Positions 44,863 to 57,936 of a stretch of 64,000 nucleotides of DNA are shown here, one piece after another. The notes beneath the pieces were generated by a model. It was given only the letters and a program-made list of their open reading frames with translations. It ran no database searches and was not told where the DNA came from. This DNA comes from Lactifluus volemus (taxonomy: Eukaryota > Basidiomycota > Agaricomycetes > Russulales > Russulaceae). The stretch's first letter is position 1, and each line of letters starts with the position of its first letter. The stretch lies in assembly GCA_022376515.1 (NCBI GenBank), contig WTXI01000001.1:558001-622000 (forward strand), written 5' to 3'. A program made the position numbers and the translations under genes.

Positions 44863-45417
44863 CTACCTATTAGCCTCTTCGTACCGTTTGTAGACGCTCC
44901 TTTCGTCATAATGTAACTCCTCCTTTGTCCCGCTTGTGTGGACATCCCGATGATACCTTTCGTAAAGCGGTGTGTCCTGGACGGGGTTGGGGTGCGGATG
45001 TATCACGAAGGTAGGCTTCCCGTTTGGTTGTTGGAGAGTTGCCCGAGACCAGTCGTGATCAGAGAATGGTGAGGAAAGTGGTGAAGTTAGATGTGATGAA
45101 GGGGACATCAACCGTCTGTGTTGCTGCTCCGCATGAAGGTCGTGTAGTAAACTATTGGCCGTCTTATATTCGCCGGTGCTCTCCAAACTTGGTTCGCATT
45201 TGTTCGCCCAGGAATTTGGGGTACAACCTTCCATTATGTCGTCTTCGTCCTCTTCATCTTCCACTCCCGCAAACCCACGAGACGGTCCATCTAGTGGTGG
45301 TTCAAATATTCTTCGGCGTTTCGCACCATGTTCGGGGGTCGGATCAGATGAGGTTAGCGGGAGGTCAGGGGTTTGCGCAAACGGTGGAGGAGATGATGCA
45401 CGTGGTCGCTTGAGCAT
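44863..45417 (-). CDS. Unknown disordered protein, possibly a conserved basidiomycete orphan
   Basis: An intronless frame. The in-frame ATG at 45417 (MLKRPRASSPPPFAQTPDLP) was preferred over the longer frame because it follows the promoter side and starts a typical basic leader. The protein (about 185 residues) is mostly low-complexity, with a bipartite basic motif (HGAKRRRIFEPP) that could be a nuclear signal, an acidic run (EDEEDEDDIMEG), a helical block LLHDLHAEQQHRRLM and a tyrosine-rich end (YERYHRD, SVYKRYEEANR). No family recognised; the ordered blocks separated by filler suggest selection on short interaction motifs. It shares a 205-bp upstream gap with WDR70. Confidence 0.6.
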   Translation of the reverse strand: MLKRPRASSPPPFAQTPDLPLTSSDPTPEHGAKRRRIFEPPLDGPSRGFAGVEDEEDEDDIMEGCTPNSWANKCEPSLESTGEYKTANSLLHDLHAEQQHRRLMSPSSHLTSPLSSPFSDHDWSRATLQQPNGKPTFVIHPHPNPVQDTPLYERYHRDVHTSGTKEELHYDERSVYKRYEEANR

Positions 45418-45622
45418 GGGGAAGATCGTTGAAACTACACCAAGGACACCCCGAAGAAAGCTCTGGGTGAGAGAGAAAGTGAAGGCGCCAAAGCGCAGCC
45501 CTTCAGTACAAACCCTGCCCATTGTATTCGTCACTTTGATTACATAATACAGGCACGGTCATTCCGGTCGGCGGTCGCGACCAAGTTCACGTTGTCCACG
45601 TCCAGACCATCTTCCAAGCAAA

Positions 45623-48307
45623 ATGGATGCCGATGTTATGGCAGCGATGGGAATTTCCGGCTTTGGGAAGAAGCCCCGCAAACGTCAGCTCGATGCTGCG
45701 CGCTTCGACAAGGCCAAACGAGAAGAGGTATGTCCTCGTCATGTACAAGGACCTTCGCTAATAAGTATGCACAGACATCCACGTCTCTTCCTTCTCCGGT
45801 GAATGACCAGGATGCTAGATTGTCCCGTGCAGTACCTACCCTACCACCCCCGTCTCAACCCACTCGTCCCGCAATCGAAAATGATTCTCGGGAATCTCGC
45901 CCTGCCTCACCTGATTCTCGGCAAGAAGGCCTTTCCGCAGAAGAGCCCGAGTATGACCCGGACGAAGAGTACGGCCCCTCTGTTCAAGCTGACCTTCCTG
46001 AGTTCCCCATAACCCACGAGCTGATTCTAAAGGACCATACGAAGGTCGTGTCTGCGCTTGCACTAGATCCTTCTGGTGCCCGCGTTCTCTCAGGGTCGCA
46101 TGATTATGATTGCAAGTTATGGGACTTTGGAGGCATGGACCAGAGATGTAAGCCGTTTAAGTCTTGGGAACCCGCAGAAAGTTATCACGTTAGTTTCTGT
46201 GACGCTTGCCCCGTTCCGCTCTCACTCATCCTATGGTTTAGATACACGACTTGAAGTACTCCCCGGATGGCCAGCGTTTCCTTGTCATTTCCGGCACGAC
46301 ACAGGCCAAACTTTATGATCGTGATGGCGAAGAACAGTGAGGAACCTTATTGCGTATGAACCATACCGAGCTGATCGTTGGGGCCAGGGCGACGTTCATC
46401 AAAGGAGACCCATATATTCGTGATATGAAAAATACAGCGTACGTTATCCCTGCTCGAAGTGTATGTGTCTTATGGGCTCATACACTCTTATAGAGGCCAT
46501 GTCAGCGAGTTAACATCATGCGCCTGGCATCCAAAGGACGTGCAGACGTTTATCACGGGCTCAGCAGATTCTACGATACGGTACGGTTTCTTTGTTGTGA
46601 CCTTCTCTCCCCATTTATGTGATGGACAGAATTTGGAACGTCGAGAACAAACGCAAGCAGAAGACTGTAATAGTAGTCAAGTCAAAAGAGAGGGGTGCAC
46701 GCACAAAGGTGACGACATGTGGATATTCCCCAGACGGAAGATACATCGCTGGAGGTACGTTGCCCTACTAGTCTCTGCTTTCTGTCACTCAAGAGTAAGT
46801 CTAGCGTGCCTTGATGGCACTTTGCACTTGTGGAAAACAAATTCGAATTTTGTACGACCGGACATGACCATACAAGACGCTCATGTCAAGGGAACGGAAA
46901 CGGGGTCCCTTACGTTCTCTGTAGACGGGAATGCCATACTAACACGGGGTGGTGACCACACAGTCAAACGTACGTTATACGTCAACCATCGTTCAACATG
47001 TAATTCATGGTATCTTTAACTTAGTATGGGATATTCGCTCATTCAAGCGGCCCATTGCAGCCCGGTCAGAGGCTCCTACGTTGTACCCCTCCACCAATGC
47101 AATATTCAGCCCAGATAATAAGTATGTCGTGACTGGGGCAGGGGGACCAGAGAAGGGAGGACACGGCGCCCTTCTCTTCATGAAGCGGGACAATCTTGAA
47201 ATAGTGAAGCGACTTGACGTGGGTGCGACCCCTGTCGTCGTGCAGTGGCACCCGAAAATAAACCAAGTGCGTTCTGGTCTCGCTGCCGATTTAAACATGA
47301 ACAAACCATGTGGTGCAGATTGTTTTGGGGCTCACAAGCGGAGTGTTGTGCGTATTGTATTCTCCTCAAACATCCCTCAACGGGGCCAAGTTATTACTCA
47401 ATAAGGGCCCTGCCAAGCGGCCAACGGTTGAAGACATGTCGGATGCGGTCGCTGCACCTGCAATTATTGTCCCCGGTGTAACGCGGGACGGCGAATTTAC
47501 ATCTGGCCTTCCAAACAAGCGGAAGCGGGATAAGGAGAGACAGGATCCGCGGAAGAGTCACAGGCCCGAATTGCCGGTTCAGGGGCCAGGACGAGGGGGA
47601 CGAGTGGGTGCAAGTGCGACACAGCACGTCGTGCAGAATCTGGTGCGCGACACAACCAGAGATGAGGATGTACGTGTCCCTTTATTTTCCTTTCCTGTCT
47701 CTTGTTTTTGTGTCTCGCCTCTTGTGGTGGTGGTCCCAGCGATCGTTAGGTTCGGTCGGATCGGACAGATGATCACCCAGATCCAGGGGGCGTCTAAGCA
47801 CGGCCAGTGTACATTTTCAAATGATCTTTGTTCACCGCTGGGGAGAAGGAAGGGAGGGGAGGTGGGGTGGCAATGAAAACTGTGCTCCCGGCAGCATGTG
47901 TTCGGCCACGTCGCTTAATCGTCGTGACGACGCGGCCTCGGAAGCTCTCACGGTTGCGGAGTAAAGGCGGAGCACAAACCTTGACATGATATTCCCACGC
48001 TTTTTCTGTTTGTCTCGGATCATGTCAGGTCACTGTTCTGATCATGATATTATTGCAGCCACGGGAAGCCCTCCTCAAGTATGCCAAGGTTGGTGATGAG
48101 GATCCACAATGGACTGGAGGTATGTGTTGTTTTCGCTTTTTCAGTCAAACAGGGGGTAATCTGATGGGATTGACTGTTTATTTGTTGTTGTTGATGTGAT
48201 GATGGTATTATTGAACTCCGCTTGAAACTGCCACAGCTTGGCGAATCAACCAACCAAAGCCTGTGTTCGCAGAGGTGGGGGAAGAGAAAGAAGAAGAGGA
48301 GGGGTGA
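45623..48307 (+). CDS. WDR70: WD40 protein WDR70 (gastrulation-defective 1 homologue)
   Basis: Start ATG 45623: MDADVMAAMGISGFGKKPRK, where MxxFGFGKK is the conserved WDR70 opening. Exon 2 holds an acidic linker (EEPEYDPDEEYGPS) and ITHELILKDHTKVVSALALD, then ARVLSGSHDYDCKLWDFGGM, DLKYSPDGQRFLVISGTTQA and AWHPKDVQTFITGSADST. Next come TCGYSPDGRYIAGACLDGTL, ILTRGGDHTVKLWDIRSFKR and NAIFSPDNKYVVTGAGGP, then IVLGLTSGVLCVLYSP. The tail is ALLKYAKVGDEDPQWTGAWR to EEKEEEEG. About ten exons, some very short. WDR70 works with Cul4-DDB1 in histone H2B ubiquitylation at DNA breaks in human and fission yeast. The acceptor and donor sites around 46300-46560 are approximate. Confidence 0.88.
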
Positions 48308-48545
48308 TAGTAGCATTGACTCTAGCATATAATTGTATGCATTAGCGGCGAGGGAAGAAGGAGGAGGAGGGATAACGGGAGAGAGAACAGCCCCTGCTCC
48401 TTGAGATCGAACTTTAATTTTGAGTACCTATAAAAGCTGGAGGGACCCGTTCGGATGCCCGTCCACCTGAAATCAATCCTTGGCTGCCTTTCGCCTTCCC
48501 CCTTTTTCTCTCCCCTCCGTTACCCCGTGACTTGTCACGCGTACA

Positions 48546-51202
48546 ATGCTCGACGCGACCGCGACAATCGTCCCCGCTCCAACCACAACAGCGACCACCA
48601 ATGGCCTTCATTTTGATCACACAACGGACCCCGATTCACCCCTAGCTGACTCTCCTGACACCCCCATTAACACCGTCTCTGACGTTGCTGTTAAGATTTC
48701 TTCGGATATCCCCGAGGTGGAGAGCAACGTTCGTCACGAGCCTTTCCAGATCAATTTGTCAAAGTTGGATGTCGAGTCCATTCCTCCGCCGCCTATTGAT
48801 ACTCCGATCGATACTGGTCCGTTATTTTTTTTTTTTCATCTCTCTTCTCTTCTCTCATCATCAACAGCAGTCGACTCCCACGGTACCCTGCCTCCCACCC
48901 ACACCCATTTACTCCAAGACGTATCTTTGGCAGAAAGTGCCCCTCAAACCCAAGACGATAGTTCTCAACAGGAGGATGTTGAGATGGGTGATGCAGATCC
49001 GCTCAAGTCGGCCGTCAATGGCCCCACCGAAACCGACGAACCTCTTCCTACACAATCCTCTGCTGGTACACCAGGCTCCGCGATCGGCGGTTCGTCCATC
49101 ACTGCTGTAGATTCCGTTCATGTTCGCGACGTGTCTCCAACTGAAGATGATGCACCTCCCGCAAAGCGGGCGAGAAAATTCTCGGATGCCGATCAGGCAT
49201 CAGCACACCAGACCGTGGCTCATGTAAGCGCACTTTGTCTTGTGCGCCTTCTCAGGCGTACTAATATAGTTGTTTTCCGCATTCGCTCGTGTAAAGACTC
49301 CCAATGTGGCTGATCCGGAAACGTCCGCACGCGTAAATGGCGAGTTGCCTCCAACCACTCTCAGTGTGTCGCAGCACAAGTTTGCTCTGTCTACGATACG
49401 GACTCTCAAAAAGCTGAAGGACGCAACTCCGTTCCGTTTACCTGTTGATCCGGAGGCTTTAAACATTCCTCATTATCTTCAGATCATCAAGCATCCGATG
49501 GATTTTTCAACCATCGAGCGCAAACTGTTGGCGGCCAATCCTCTCAAACCTGATCCTAATCCCGCCAATCCTCGCTATCTAAGTGCCGACGAGTTTATCG
49601 CAGATGTTCGCTTGATCTTTAGCAACTGCGTGACCTTCAATGGACCAGAGCATGCCGTCACCCAGCAGGGCAAGCGTGTCGAAGCTGTATTCGACAAACA
49701 AATCAAGCAGCTGCCGGCCCCGGAAGAGGTAAGAGAGAGCCATCTTACCTCTTATTGCGCCCTAAAATGATCCCCAGCCTAAACCGGTAGTAGTGAAGAA
49801 ACCAGCCACACCTCCACCCCCCCCACCCCCTCCTGCCCCAAAGAAGGCGCCGCGACGACCTTCCACCTCTGTCCCTGTTATAAGGCGCAACGAAACCGAA
49901 AACGCCGGGAGGCCGAAACGCGAGATTCATCCGCCTCCTCCTAAGGACTTGCCCTATGCCGATGCGCCAAAAAAGCAGCGTCGAAGGTCGGTAAAGAAGG
50001 GTGTTTCGAACGAACAACTGCGCTTTTGTGGTAAGATTTTGGACCAGCTGAGCCGAAAGCAACACGCTGGTATTGTCGGCCCATTCACGGAGCCAGTCGG
50101 TGCGTAACGAGTTTCTGATTCATCCCTTGAGTCTCAACGAAATGCGTGTAGATTGGGTCAAGCTTGGCATTCCGGACTACCCGAAAATAGTCAAGAAACC
50201 CATGGATTTGAGCTCAATGCGTAGCAAACTCGATAGTGGTGCATATTCTACGGCTGAGAAATTTCGTGATGACCTCAAGTTAATCATCAATAACTGCTTC
50301 TTGTATAACCCTCCGGGCACACCCGTGCACCAGGCGGGCATTGAACTAAAGAAACTGTTCGAGGAGAAGTGGAAAGGACTCCCGCCACTTGAGGAGGATG
50401 AAGAGGAAGAGGAAGAATCAGATTCTGAAGATGAGCGTGCTCGTGCTCGTACGTCTTTCAGAATGCCATGCTCCTTCCTCTAATTTGTTCTCTAGTCACT
50501 ATTGCTGCCATGGAGTCTCAGATAGAGACTATGCGGAACAGCATCAGCGCACTGAAGAACCAGAAGGAGAAGAAATCGAAAAAATCAAAGAAGAAAGATG
50601 CATCCGCTTCAGCTGCGGCATCCTCCAAGGGAGCAAAAAAGGAAGCGAAAGCGCCCCCGAAGAAGAAGGCCGCACCAAAGAAAGCACAAATTCCCGATGA
50701 TGACGTGCTTTCCTTTGAGCAGAAGAAAGATCTGAGTGAAGCTATTCAGACGCTTGACGGGCAGAAGCTGGAGCGGGTTATCCAGATCATTCACGAAGGT
50801 GTGCCAGAGATCCGAGATGTAAGAGTTCCGCTATTCCAATTCGTTTCTTGCCTCTGAGCCATCCGACAGAGCCAAGAGGAGATTGAGCTGGAGATTGACA
50901 CGCTCCCCGCATCTGTTCTCACTAAGCTTTACAATTTTGTTATTCGGCCTCTACGTCAGCCGCCTGTAAAGCGCAACCGCACGGGCAAAGGTACTGGCAC
51001 GGGTGGGTTGAAACGCAAGAGCATGGATGAAGACCTTGAAGCGGAGAAGATTCGTAAACTCGAGGACCGCATGAAGCTATTCGAAAAGACTGCAAATGGG
51101 GATGCTGTAACACCTGAGCTGGCTGCTGCTCACGCCCACGATAGTGAGCACTCGTCGGAGTCGAGTTCGGATGACGATAGCTCGGGCTCCGAGTCGGAGT
51201 AA
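48546..51202 (+). CDS. BDF1: BET-family double-bromodomain protein (Bdf1-like)
   Basis: Domains in order: a disordered N-terminus (MLDATATIVPAPTTTATTNG); bromodomain 1 (FRLPVDPEALNIPHYLQIIK, HPMDFSTIERKLL, FIADVRLIFSNCVTFNG); a Pro-rich linker (PPPPPPPPAPKKAP); bromodomain 2 (CGKILDQLSRKQHAG, PDYPKIVKKPMDLSSMRSKL, FRDDLKLIINNCFLYNPPGT); a Lys-rich basic patch; and an extraterminal domain (SFEQKKDLSEAIQTLDGQKL, IRDSQEEIELEIDTLPASVL, YNFVIRPLRQ). The end is a Ser/Glu-rich acidic tail. The acetyl-lysine-reading Asn residues are visible in SNCVTFN and NNCFLYN. The protein binds acetylated histones and recruits TFIID-type machinery. A poly-T tract at about 48827-48838 marks an intron (GTCCG to CAACAG), not coding sequence. 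Confidence 0.93.
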
Positions 51203-51611
51203 ATGCGTCGTATCCCAATTACTGCTTTTCTTTTTTGATGTGTTTATGGTGATTGCCCTCGTTTCATACTGTCTCCGTATCTTATTCGTCAAGCTCTGCA
51301 TATCCTCCCACCCCTCAACTGCACGCATACAAATTTAAGATATCGAACTTGTAACTAGTTGATACTTTACTCGAACATGACGTCTTCCGGCTTAATGATC
51401 ACAAGCATGCTTCGTGTCTCCGCATACTTTCCGTTCACAAGAGGGATCGAACTGGTTGAGGTACAGAGGTAGAATGACATAAAACACAAGCGATGGGCCC
51501 GTACAGTACCCTAAGAATCAAGACAAAGGCAAAATACAACAGTAATGACATGCGGGCATGTGAGGTATGAACAGAGGCCAAAAGTGGAATGAAGAGCATG
51601 TACTTCTTGAT
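51203..51611. other. Convergent 3' region, bromodomain gene / G-patch gene
   Basis: About 400 bp between stop codons. It is T-rich just after the bromodomain stop. No convincing frame seen. Confidence 0.5.
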
Positions 51612-53252
51612 CTATTTTCGGCGTCCACCCCTTTGAAAGCTTTGCCATCCGGAGCGAGCGTTCTCTCGCATCTCGATCTCCCTCGCCTTCTTAGATTTGA
51701 GCGGTTTGGGAGTCATAGATTCTGTGTTGACACTGGGAGTCGGAAGGCTTGGCAAAGCCGATAAAGGCTGAGGAGCCGTTTCGGGCAAAAGGTGTGCGGA
51801 CGAGACGGTGGGTGTCGACACAGGGCCGGGAAGTTGCTCTTCCGAAGGGCGATGCAAGTCTACCGCCATCGCTGATGATGGTGTCGATACATCACAGGGC
51901 GAAGGTGATGGTGGCGGTATTCGCGTTGTGCTATCAATAGAGGACCAGCCGCCGGCACGAAACGCAGGCGCGGGCTGATAAAGTGGGCGTTGTTGGACAT
52001 CTTGTGCTTGACCGAATTGATCGCGAGGCTGCCACGTCTCAGGTGTCGTGGGAAATCTACCTGAAGACGTGGTATCTGACGCTGGTGATGGGGAAGTGTT
52101 TGCTGAGGGACCCACAACGCCCCAACCAGCGCGTGTTGTTGGTGGTGCTTCAGAAGCCGATGGCGATGAGCCGGCCGTTCCCGTTGAGATGTTCGCCCAT
52201 CCCCCCTTCTTAAATGCCGCGGGTTTGGACTCGCCAGCGGTCGGGATTGGAGCGAGAAGCTGGGCGCTTGTTGCTGGCTTTGCCATGGCCACGCCAGCTG
52301 CGGCAGCAATCTTGCGTAGTTCCTTCTCTTCGCGCCTCCGTTCCTTCTCCTTACGCCTATCTTGTTCTTCAGGAGTGTTCTGCTTGACCCGCTGCGTGTT
52401 TTGCATTTCACGGAAACGAATTTTGTGGTGGTGTGCATATGAGTTGGTGTGTTCGTCATACTGAGCAACGTTTTGGAATTGCTTCTCGCAGACGGTACAG
52501 TAAAAAGGACGGAGGACTTCCGATATTTCCGTCTGGAGAGCAACGCGGCGGGCAACATTTCCCTTTAGTATGCAATGATGAGCACAAGCCATGTGTGGAA
52601 AAGATTTGAATCCCTCACTTCTCTGGCTTTTCGCTGCTCCTCCGTTTCGTTGCGCTGGCGCTCAGAATCCAGCTCGCGTCGCTGGGAGACCGTAGTCTCA
52701 ATCATGCGAAAGTCTTGACTAGTTTTCCCGAGCCCAGTGCCGTCATTCTTTACATGGAAAGGGATTGGATCAATTCGAGCTACGCGGGTATACAGCGTCG
52801 GCGGGGTAATCGAGGAGAGAAGGCACACCATCCTGAGACAGTCCGAGGGGCTGCCCCTCTACCCAGCCTAGCTTTGATAGCATCTTGAAGCCTTTATTGG
52901 TGCTCTTGATTTTCGTGTCAACAGTGATGACTTCTCTAACAGGGCCACGAACGTAGTCGTCGTACTTGTCGATATCCATTTGGTCGTGCGGGACTGGAGA
53001 TGGGCTGCGGGACACAAGTGAGATGTCGTCATCACTTTCATCACCATCTAGCTTTGTAATTTCATCGCGTTCTTCAACTTCATCATCGTCTCTGTATCGC
53101 TGGAAGGAAGGGATGTTTAGTAAATGACACGAGACTAGCAGGACCAGAGGAGCCAACAATACCTTCATACCAGTAGATGAAGTAGATAGAGCGTCATTCT
53201 CCTGTCGTGTCATTGGGATAGCATTCCATCTAGCGATAGACTCGGCAGACAT
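51612..53252 (-). CDS. G-patch and C2H2 zinc-finger protein (GPATCH8/ZNF-like)
   Basis: The ATG at 53252 gives MSAESIARWNAIPMTRQEND; the frame is open further upstream but without an ATG. An acidic region follows (RYRDDDEVEERDEITKLDGD), then the G-patch KSTNKGFKMLSKLGWVEGQP ... VKNDGTGLGKTSQDFRMIET. Next is a C2H2-type finger FYCTVCEKQFQNVAQYDEHT with NSYAHHHK, where Cys2 and a His pair are present. A strongly charged coiled coil (EEQDRRKEKERRREEKELRK) leads to a long Ser/Pro-rich tail ending SGWQSFQRGGRRK. G-patch plus a U1-like zinc finger is typical of proteins that activate DEAH helicases in splicing. The short intron within the G-patch (about 52835-52780) was placed by motif continuity. 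Confidence 0.85.
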
Positions 53253-53385
53253 TGAAGGTAACGTAGTGATGGAAGACGAGTGCAAGGCAGGCCCGCCATC
53301 TGCCTCCGCGTTCACGTGACTCTACGTCGCGTTGTGTTTATTGATTTACCTGAAATCGGGATGTCGCTCGCTCCTCTCCACTGTC
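53253..53385. promoter_or_regulatory. Shared divergent promoter, G-patch gene / MPH1
   Basis: 133 bp between divergent ATGs, with a pyrimidine-rich end before the MPH1 start. Confidence 0.45.
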
Positions 53386-56300
53386 ATGAGTTCACCGAGC
53401 AACTATTGGGATGATGAAGAGTTAAACTCTGCTGTCTTAAATGAGCTCGCGTTGATTGAGGCCTCTCAGGCCGTCTCTACCTCTAAACCAACCGTTCGCA
53501 AGTCACCGCCCAACACTGTGCCAACCCCTCTCCCGCTCACCGCTGCGGATTCTGATGATCTTTTTGACCTTACCTTCGATGTCGGCATACAAGAGCTGCA
53601 GAACCTGGATGCCGCTATTGAGAGGGATTACAATAAACAGAGCGGTTCCACATCAAAATCTCCTCTGTCTGGGACTGCCACTCGCACACTCTCCGGTCGT
53701 CAAACCACGCTACTTGGTGGTGTTTTATCCCCAGAGAGTTCTCCGTCTAAGAAACCCTCTTCATCGCGCAGAGGTGCGCAGCAGAGAAAATCACCTACGC
53801 GTTCGGTCAACCACAAAGCCAAGAAGTGGGACCATACTGCGTTTGCAAAGACGGGTAGGGGGCGAAAGGTGGGAAAGGGGAAAGGAAAGGAAAATCTGGA
53901 TGAGTTAGAAGGCGAAGAAGATGCTGTTGAGTTTGAGCAATTTCCTGCCCCTTTATTCAAGGTGAGCTTGATGTCCACGCTTGAAGAATGTTGCTAACGT
54001 CTTCCCTGTGTAGTCGGGTGAGTAAACTTCTGTCTCACTCACCAGGCTTATAACACATCCCGTGTTTTGTGATGTAGACCCGTGAGTTATCTACAACACA
54101 TCTGAGCAATATCTCAATACCTGTATTGTTAGCCTCCGCCCATGAAACTGCAGCCCGACCTTTTAGCAGCACAGCGCTGGATTTTCCCCCTGAATCAACC
54201 GAAACGCGACTACCAGTTCAATATATCTCGACATTGCCTCTTCGACAACGCACTCGTTGCGTTGCCCACAGGCCTAGGGAAGACGTTCATAGCTGGTGTA
54301 GTAATGCTAAACTGTTAGCCATTGTGGTTGCCCAGGATGTCTTTCTCACTGATTTACGCTGTATATGCAGTCTATAGGTGGTTCCCTGAAGGCAAGGTTG
54401 TTTTCGTTGCCCCGACCAAGCCACTAGTAGCGCAGCAGATTGATGCATGTCACAAGACCTGTGGCATTCCCGGAAGTGATGCCATTGAACTGACAGGGAA
54501 TAATCCAAGAGCCTTCCGATCCAAGGCTGTAAATTCCAGTCCATACCTACTTCATGCTGAGCTTAACCTGCGCTCTTACAGTGGCGGGAGAAACGCATAT
54601 TTTACATGACCCCACAAACGTTCGAGAACGATCTCAAGACTGACAATTGCGATCCGAGTGACATTATCCTTCTCGTCATAGGTATGTCGACCCAGTAAAG
54701 ACCGCAGCGTAATCGAGCCACTGACAGATTTCCGTTAGACGAAGCCCACAAAGGTGTAGGAGATTACTCTTATGCCAAGGTGGTCCGGTTCCTTATGGCC
54801 AAGAATCCTCACTTCCGCGTCCTGGCCCTCACCGCTACTCCTGGAGGCAAACCAGAAGCCGTCCAGGCAATTATCGATGCGCTTCATATTAGCCGAATAG
54901 AGCTTCGAGACGAGCAAAGCTTGGATATCAGGAAATATATGAACGAGAAGGTACGGGGAAAGTTTACCTGTTCGTAGCTCCCCTGTAATCGGGCCCCTTT
55001 AGAAAGTCGAGCAACATATTATCCCGATGAACGAGGGGATTGGGAAATTACGCGATCTTCTCGCGAAGGTCCTAGAGGTGTGTCGCCGTTGCACCCTGAT
55101 TCCATGAGTTGCCATGTTTAAATAGGAGCTAGCCGTATATCAAGAAATGCGTCGGGCCTGGTATCCTTCGAGGAACTGTGGACCCTGTCAATTTTCATCC
55201 GTACCGCACTAGTGTTGCTATGGATGAAATTCACAGACGTCCAGATGGCAGACAGCTGCATTGGGCATACCCAGTACTAAGGAAGATAAGCGTCTTGGCT
55301 CGGGCAATGGGCTATTTGGTACGTTGAGCTGTTGTAGTGCAGCCAAAGTCTCATGAATCATCTAGCTAGAGGCCAGCCCGCATATGTTTTTCCGCTCTCT
55401 TACCGAGGAAGCAGAGGGTGGTAACCCTGACAAACCCTCGGGGCTTAATAAAGACCCCGCATTTCAAGCTCTTATGGATGAGCTGAGGTTACAGAAGAGC
55501 GGGGGCTTTGCCATTCATCCAAAGTTGGAAAAGCTCAAAACACTCGTCGTACAACACTTTGGACAGCGATTGCCTGATGACGTCGCTTCAAACGCCGACG
55601 GGGACTTTGGTGACGACACAAGAGCTATGGTATTTGTCACGTTTCGTGACGCCGTGGACGAGATTGTGGACTTTTTGAATCAAGAGTCACCGTTACTTAG
55701 GGCAGCCAGGTTCATCGGCCAGGGGACGGATAGAAAGGGTAACAAAGGTTTAGCGCAACGAGAACAACTGGATGTCAGTTTTTTATAGTTGACCCGCTTG
55801 TTACGTCTTTTGCACTGTTGCTGGTTTACTCACTCTTCGCTCCACAGGCCATCAATCAGTTCAAGGACGGTGTCTTTAACGTTCTGGTAGCTACCTCGGT
55901 TGGAGAGGAAGGTCTCGACATCGGAGAGGTTGACCTGATCGTGTGCTACGACGCGCAGAAGACTCCTATCCGAATGGTAAGTCTGAGAGATCCATGTATG
56001 TCAAGCATACTGATTCGCTACAGTTACAACGTGTCGGACGGACAGGCCGCAAGCGCTCGGGCTACGTACATGTGCTGTTAGCCGAAGGCCGGGAAGAATC
56101 GAATTGGAATAAAGCAAGAGAGGCATACAATGACGTCCAAAGGACCATCGTGCGCGGCGACCAACTAGAGCTCTACGACGATGTCGAGCGGCTACTCCCT
56201 GAACACATCAAACCTGAATGCCTGGAAATGGTGATGGAAATCGAGGAGTACGACCGGTCTGCCACCGAGAAATCTCGCAGCAATGCAGTCCAAGAGCCCA

Positions 56301-57936
56301 GTAAGAAGCGCAAACGAAACAACGACCCAACACGAGACATACCTCCAGGAGCCTGCACCGGTTTTGTCTCTGTTGCGGATCTCCTTGTAAAGCACAAGGC
56401 CAAGAGACGGAAAAAGACGGGCAACTTTGATGAGAACGCAGGGCTGGATGACGAGACTGACGAAGAGATCGAAGCCGGCTTATTTGCTCCCAGGCGGGCT
56501 GCCTTTACGTCTGCGATTTCGAAGCCACCAAAAACTAAAGTCAAGCGAGCCCAAACGACAGTGGATGGAAGCAAGAAGGGAAAAGGGGCAGCTTTGAAAC
56601 AGAAAAAGGCCTTTGTAGGCGCAGATGATGCCGAGTTAACTCCGGGTCGGTTTGCGCGCGCAGGGACCGAAGATACAGATGACGCGGAGATCGAGAGGGG
56701 CTTGTACAATACAACGCATCACAAGTCTCCTCGCTCGTCCTCAGTTGATATTCCGCTTGCCCAGGACCGTTCTGTCATCGACATATGTACGTCAGCCTCG
56801 CCTCCCTCGTCAAGCCGTAAATATCAGTATTCCACCACCCCACGGTCTTCTGGGGAAGATCCTGCCACACAATATATACCACCCTCTCCGCCCAAGTCAC
56901 CTTCAGTCGGTCCATCGGACGCTATTGTCGCCTTGGATCCAGGCTTCGGCAGCGTGCCTTCGAGCCAGAGCAACTTGGCACAAGACAACAAACAAGTGTG
57001 CGAAACGGCCAAGCAAGACGACAGCCTTGCCTGGTTATTGGCAGATTCTGACGACGTTGGGTCGTTGGCAAGCAGTCCTGTAGAGCCCCGCATTCGGAGG
57101 ACGAAATCCCCGAGCCCGGATGCTGTCGAAATTGAAGACTCTGAGCCAGAGCGCGAGTCTCCTATCATCCTGATAAGTTCTCCTGTACGAACTAGCGGGC
57201 CATCTAGGATCCCGATCCGCGAGATGCCACCTCCTGCTGTCACACTACCTCATCTACGGCCTAACCCTTCCTCACCAATGGCACCCCCACCAAGCCTTCC
57301 TGTCCGAGCTGCCGGCAGAACGAAGAAACGCTCAGCTATCATACAAGTCGCGGATTCCTCATCGCCTCCACAGCCTCCACCCTCCCAAAAGCGCCTCCAT
57401 CGCCGCAGTCACGACTCACCTTCACCTTCACCTTCACGTTTGCCGCGTCTACCCTCTCCAAGAAAAAAGCAGAAGAAGCAGCCCAAGTTCATGTTACGGG
57501 ACACGGCCGAGGCAGCTCGGCTGAACCCTTGGATCGACGTCGAGGCGGCGCACTCTGGGGACGAAGTGAGCGCCGATGATGGCCAGCCGTCGTCGCCATT
57601 GTCCGGTTTGGGCGAGGAGGAAGCGAGAGCGATAGACGGTTCGTCACGGATTTGCCAGCCACGCAAGCCTCGCCGTCGTACGATCAGTCGGCCGTGTACA
57701 GGCAGAGTTTGTTGTCCCAGCCACCAGTGAGGAGCATGCTCTCCGTCCCCAAGTTCGCCGCTCCGCCCGCCAAGAGGAGCCGCGGTGTGGCGCCGTTGCG
57801 TCACGAGCGTTATCATGGTGGCGTCATGCGGTCGAGCTCGCCTGTTCCTCCTGACGACGAGGATTACTATATGCTCGGGAGCTTTGTGGTGGATGACGAG
57901 GCTGAGATATCTTTCATCCAGTCTAGCGAGCCTTAA
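53386..57936 (+). CDS. MPH1: MPH1/FANCM-type DEAH DNA helicase
   Basis: Start [21 protein letters not shown] basic disordered region precedes the helicase core. Motifs: the TGLGKT loop in [19 protein letters not shown], then [50 protein letters not shown] with the DEAH box, and [20 protein letters not shown]. The insert domain typical of FANCM/Mph1 follows. The second RecA lobe has [38 protein letters not shown], and [21 protein letters not shown] long C-terminal tail of about 600 codons is low complexity and ends [11 protein letters not shown]...SFIQSSEP. The protein remodels stalled forks and D-loops and limits crossovers. Near 57570-57630 the frame shifts without an obvious normal intron (see findings). 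Confidence 0.9.
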
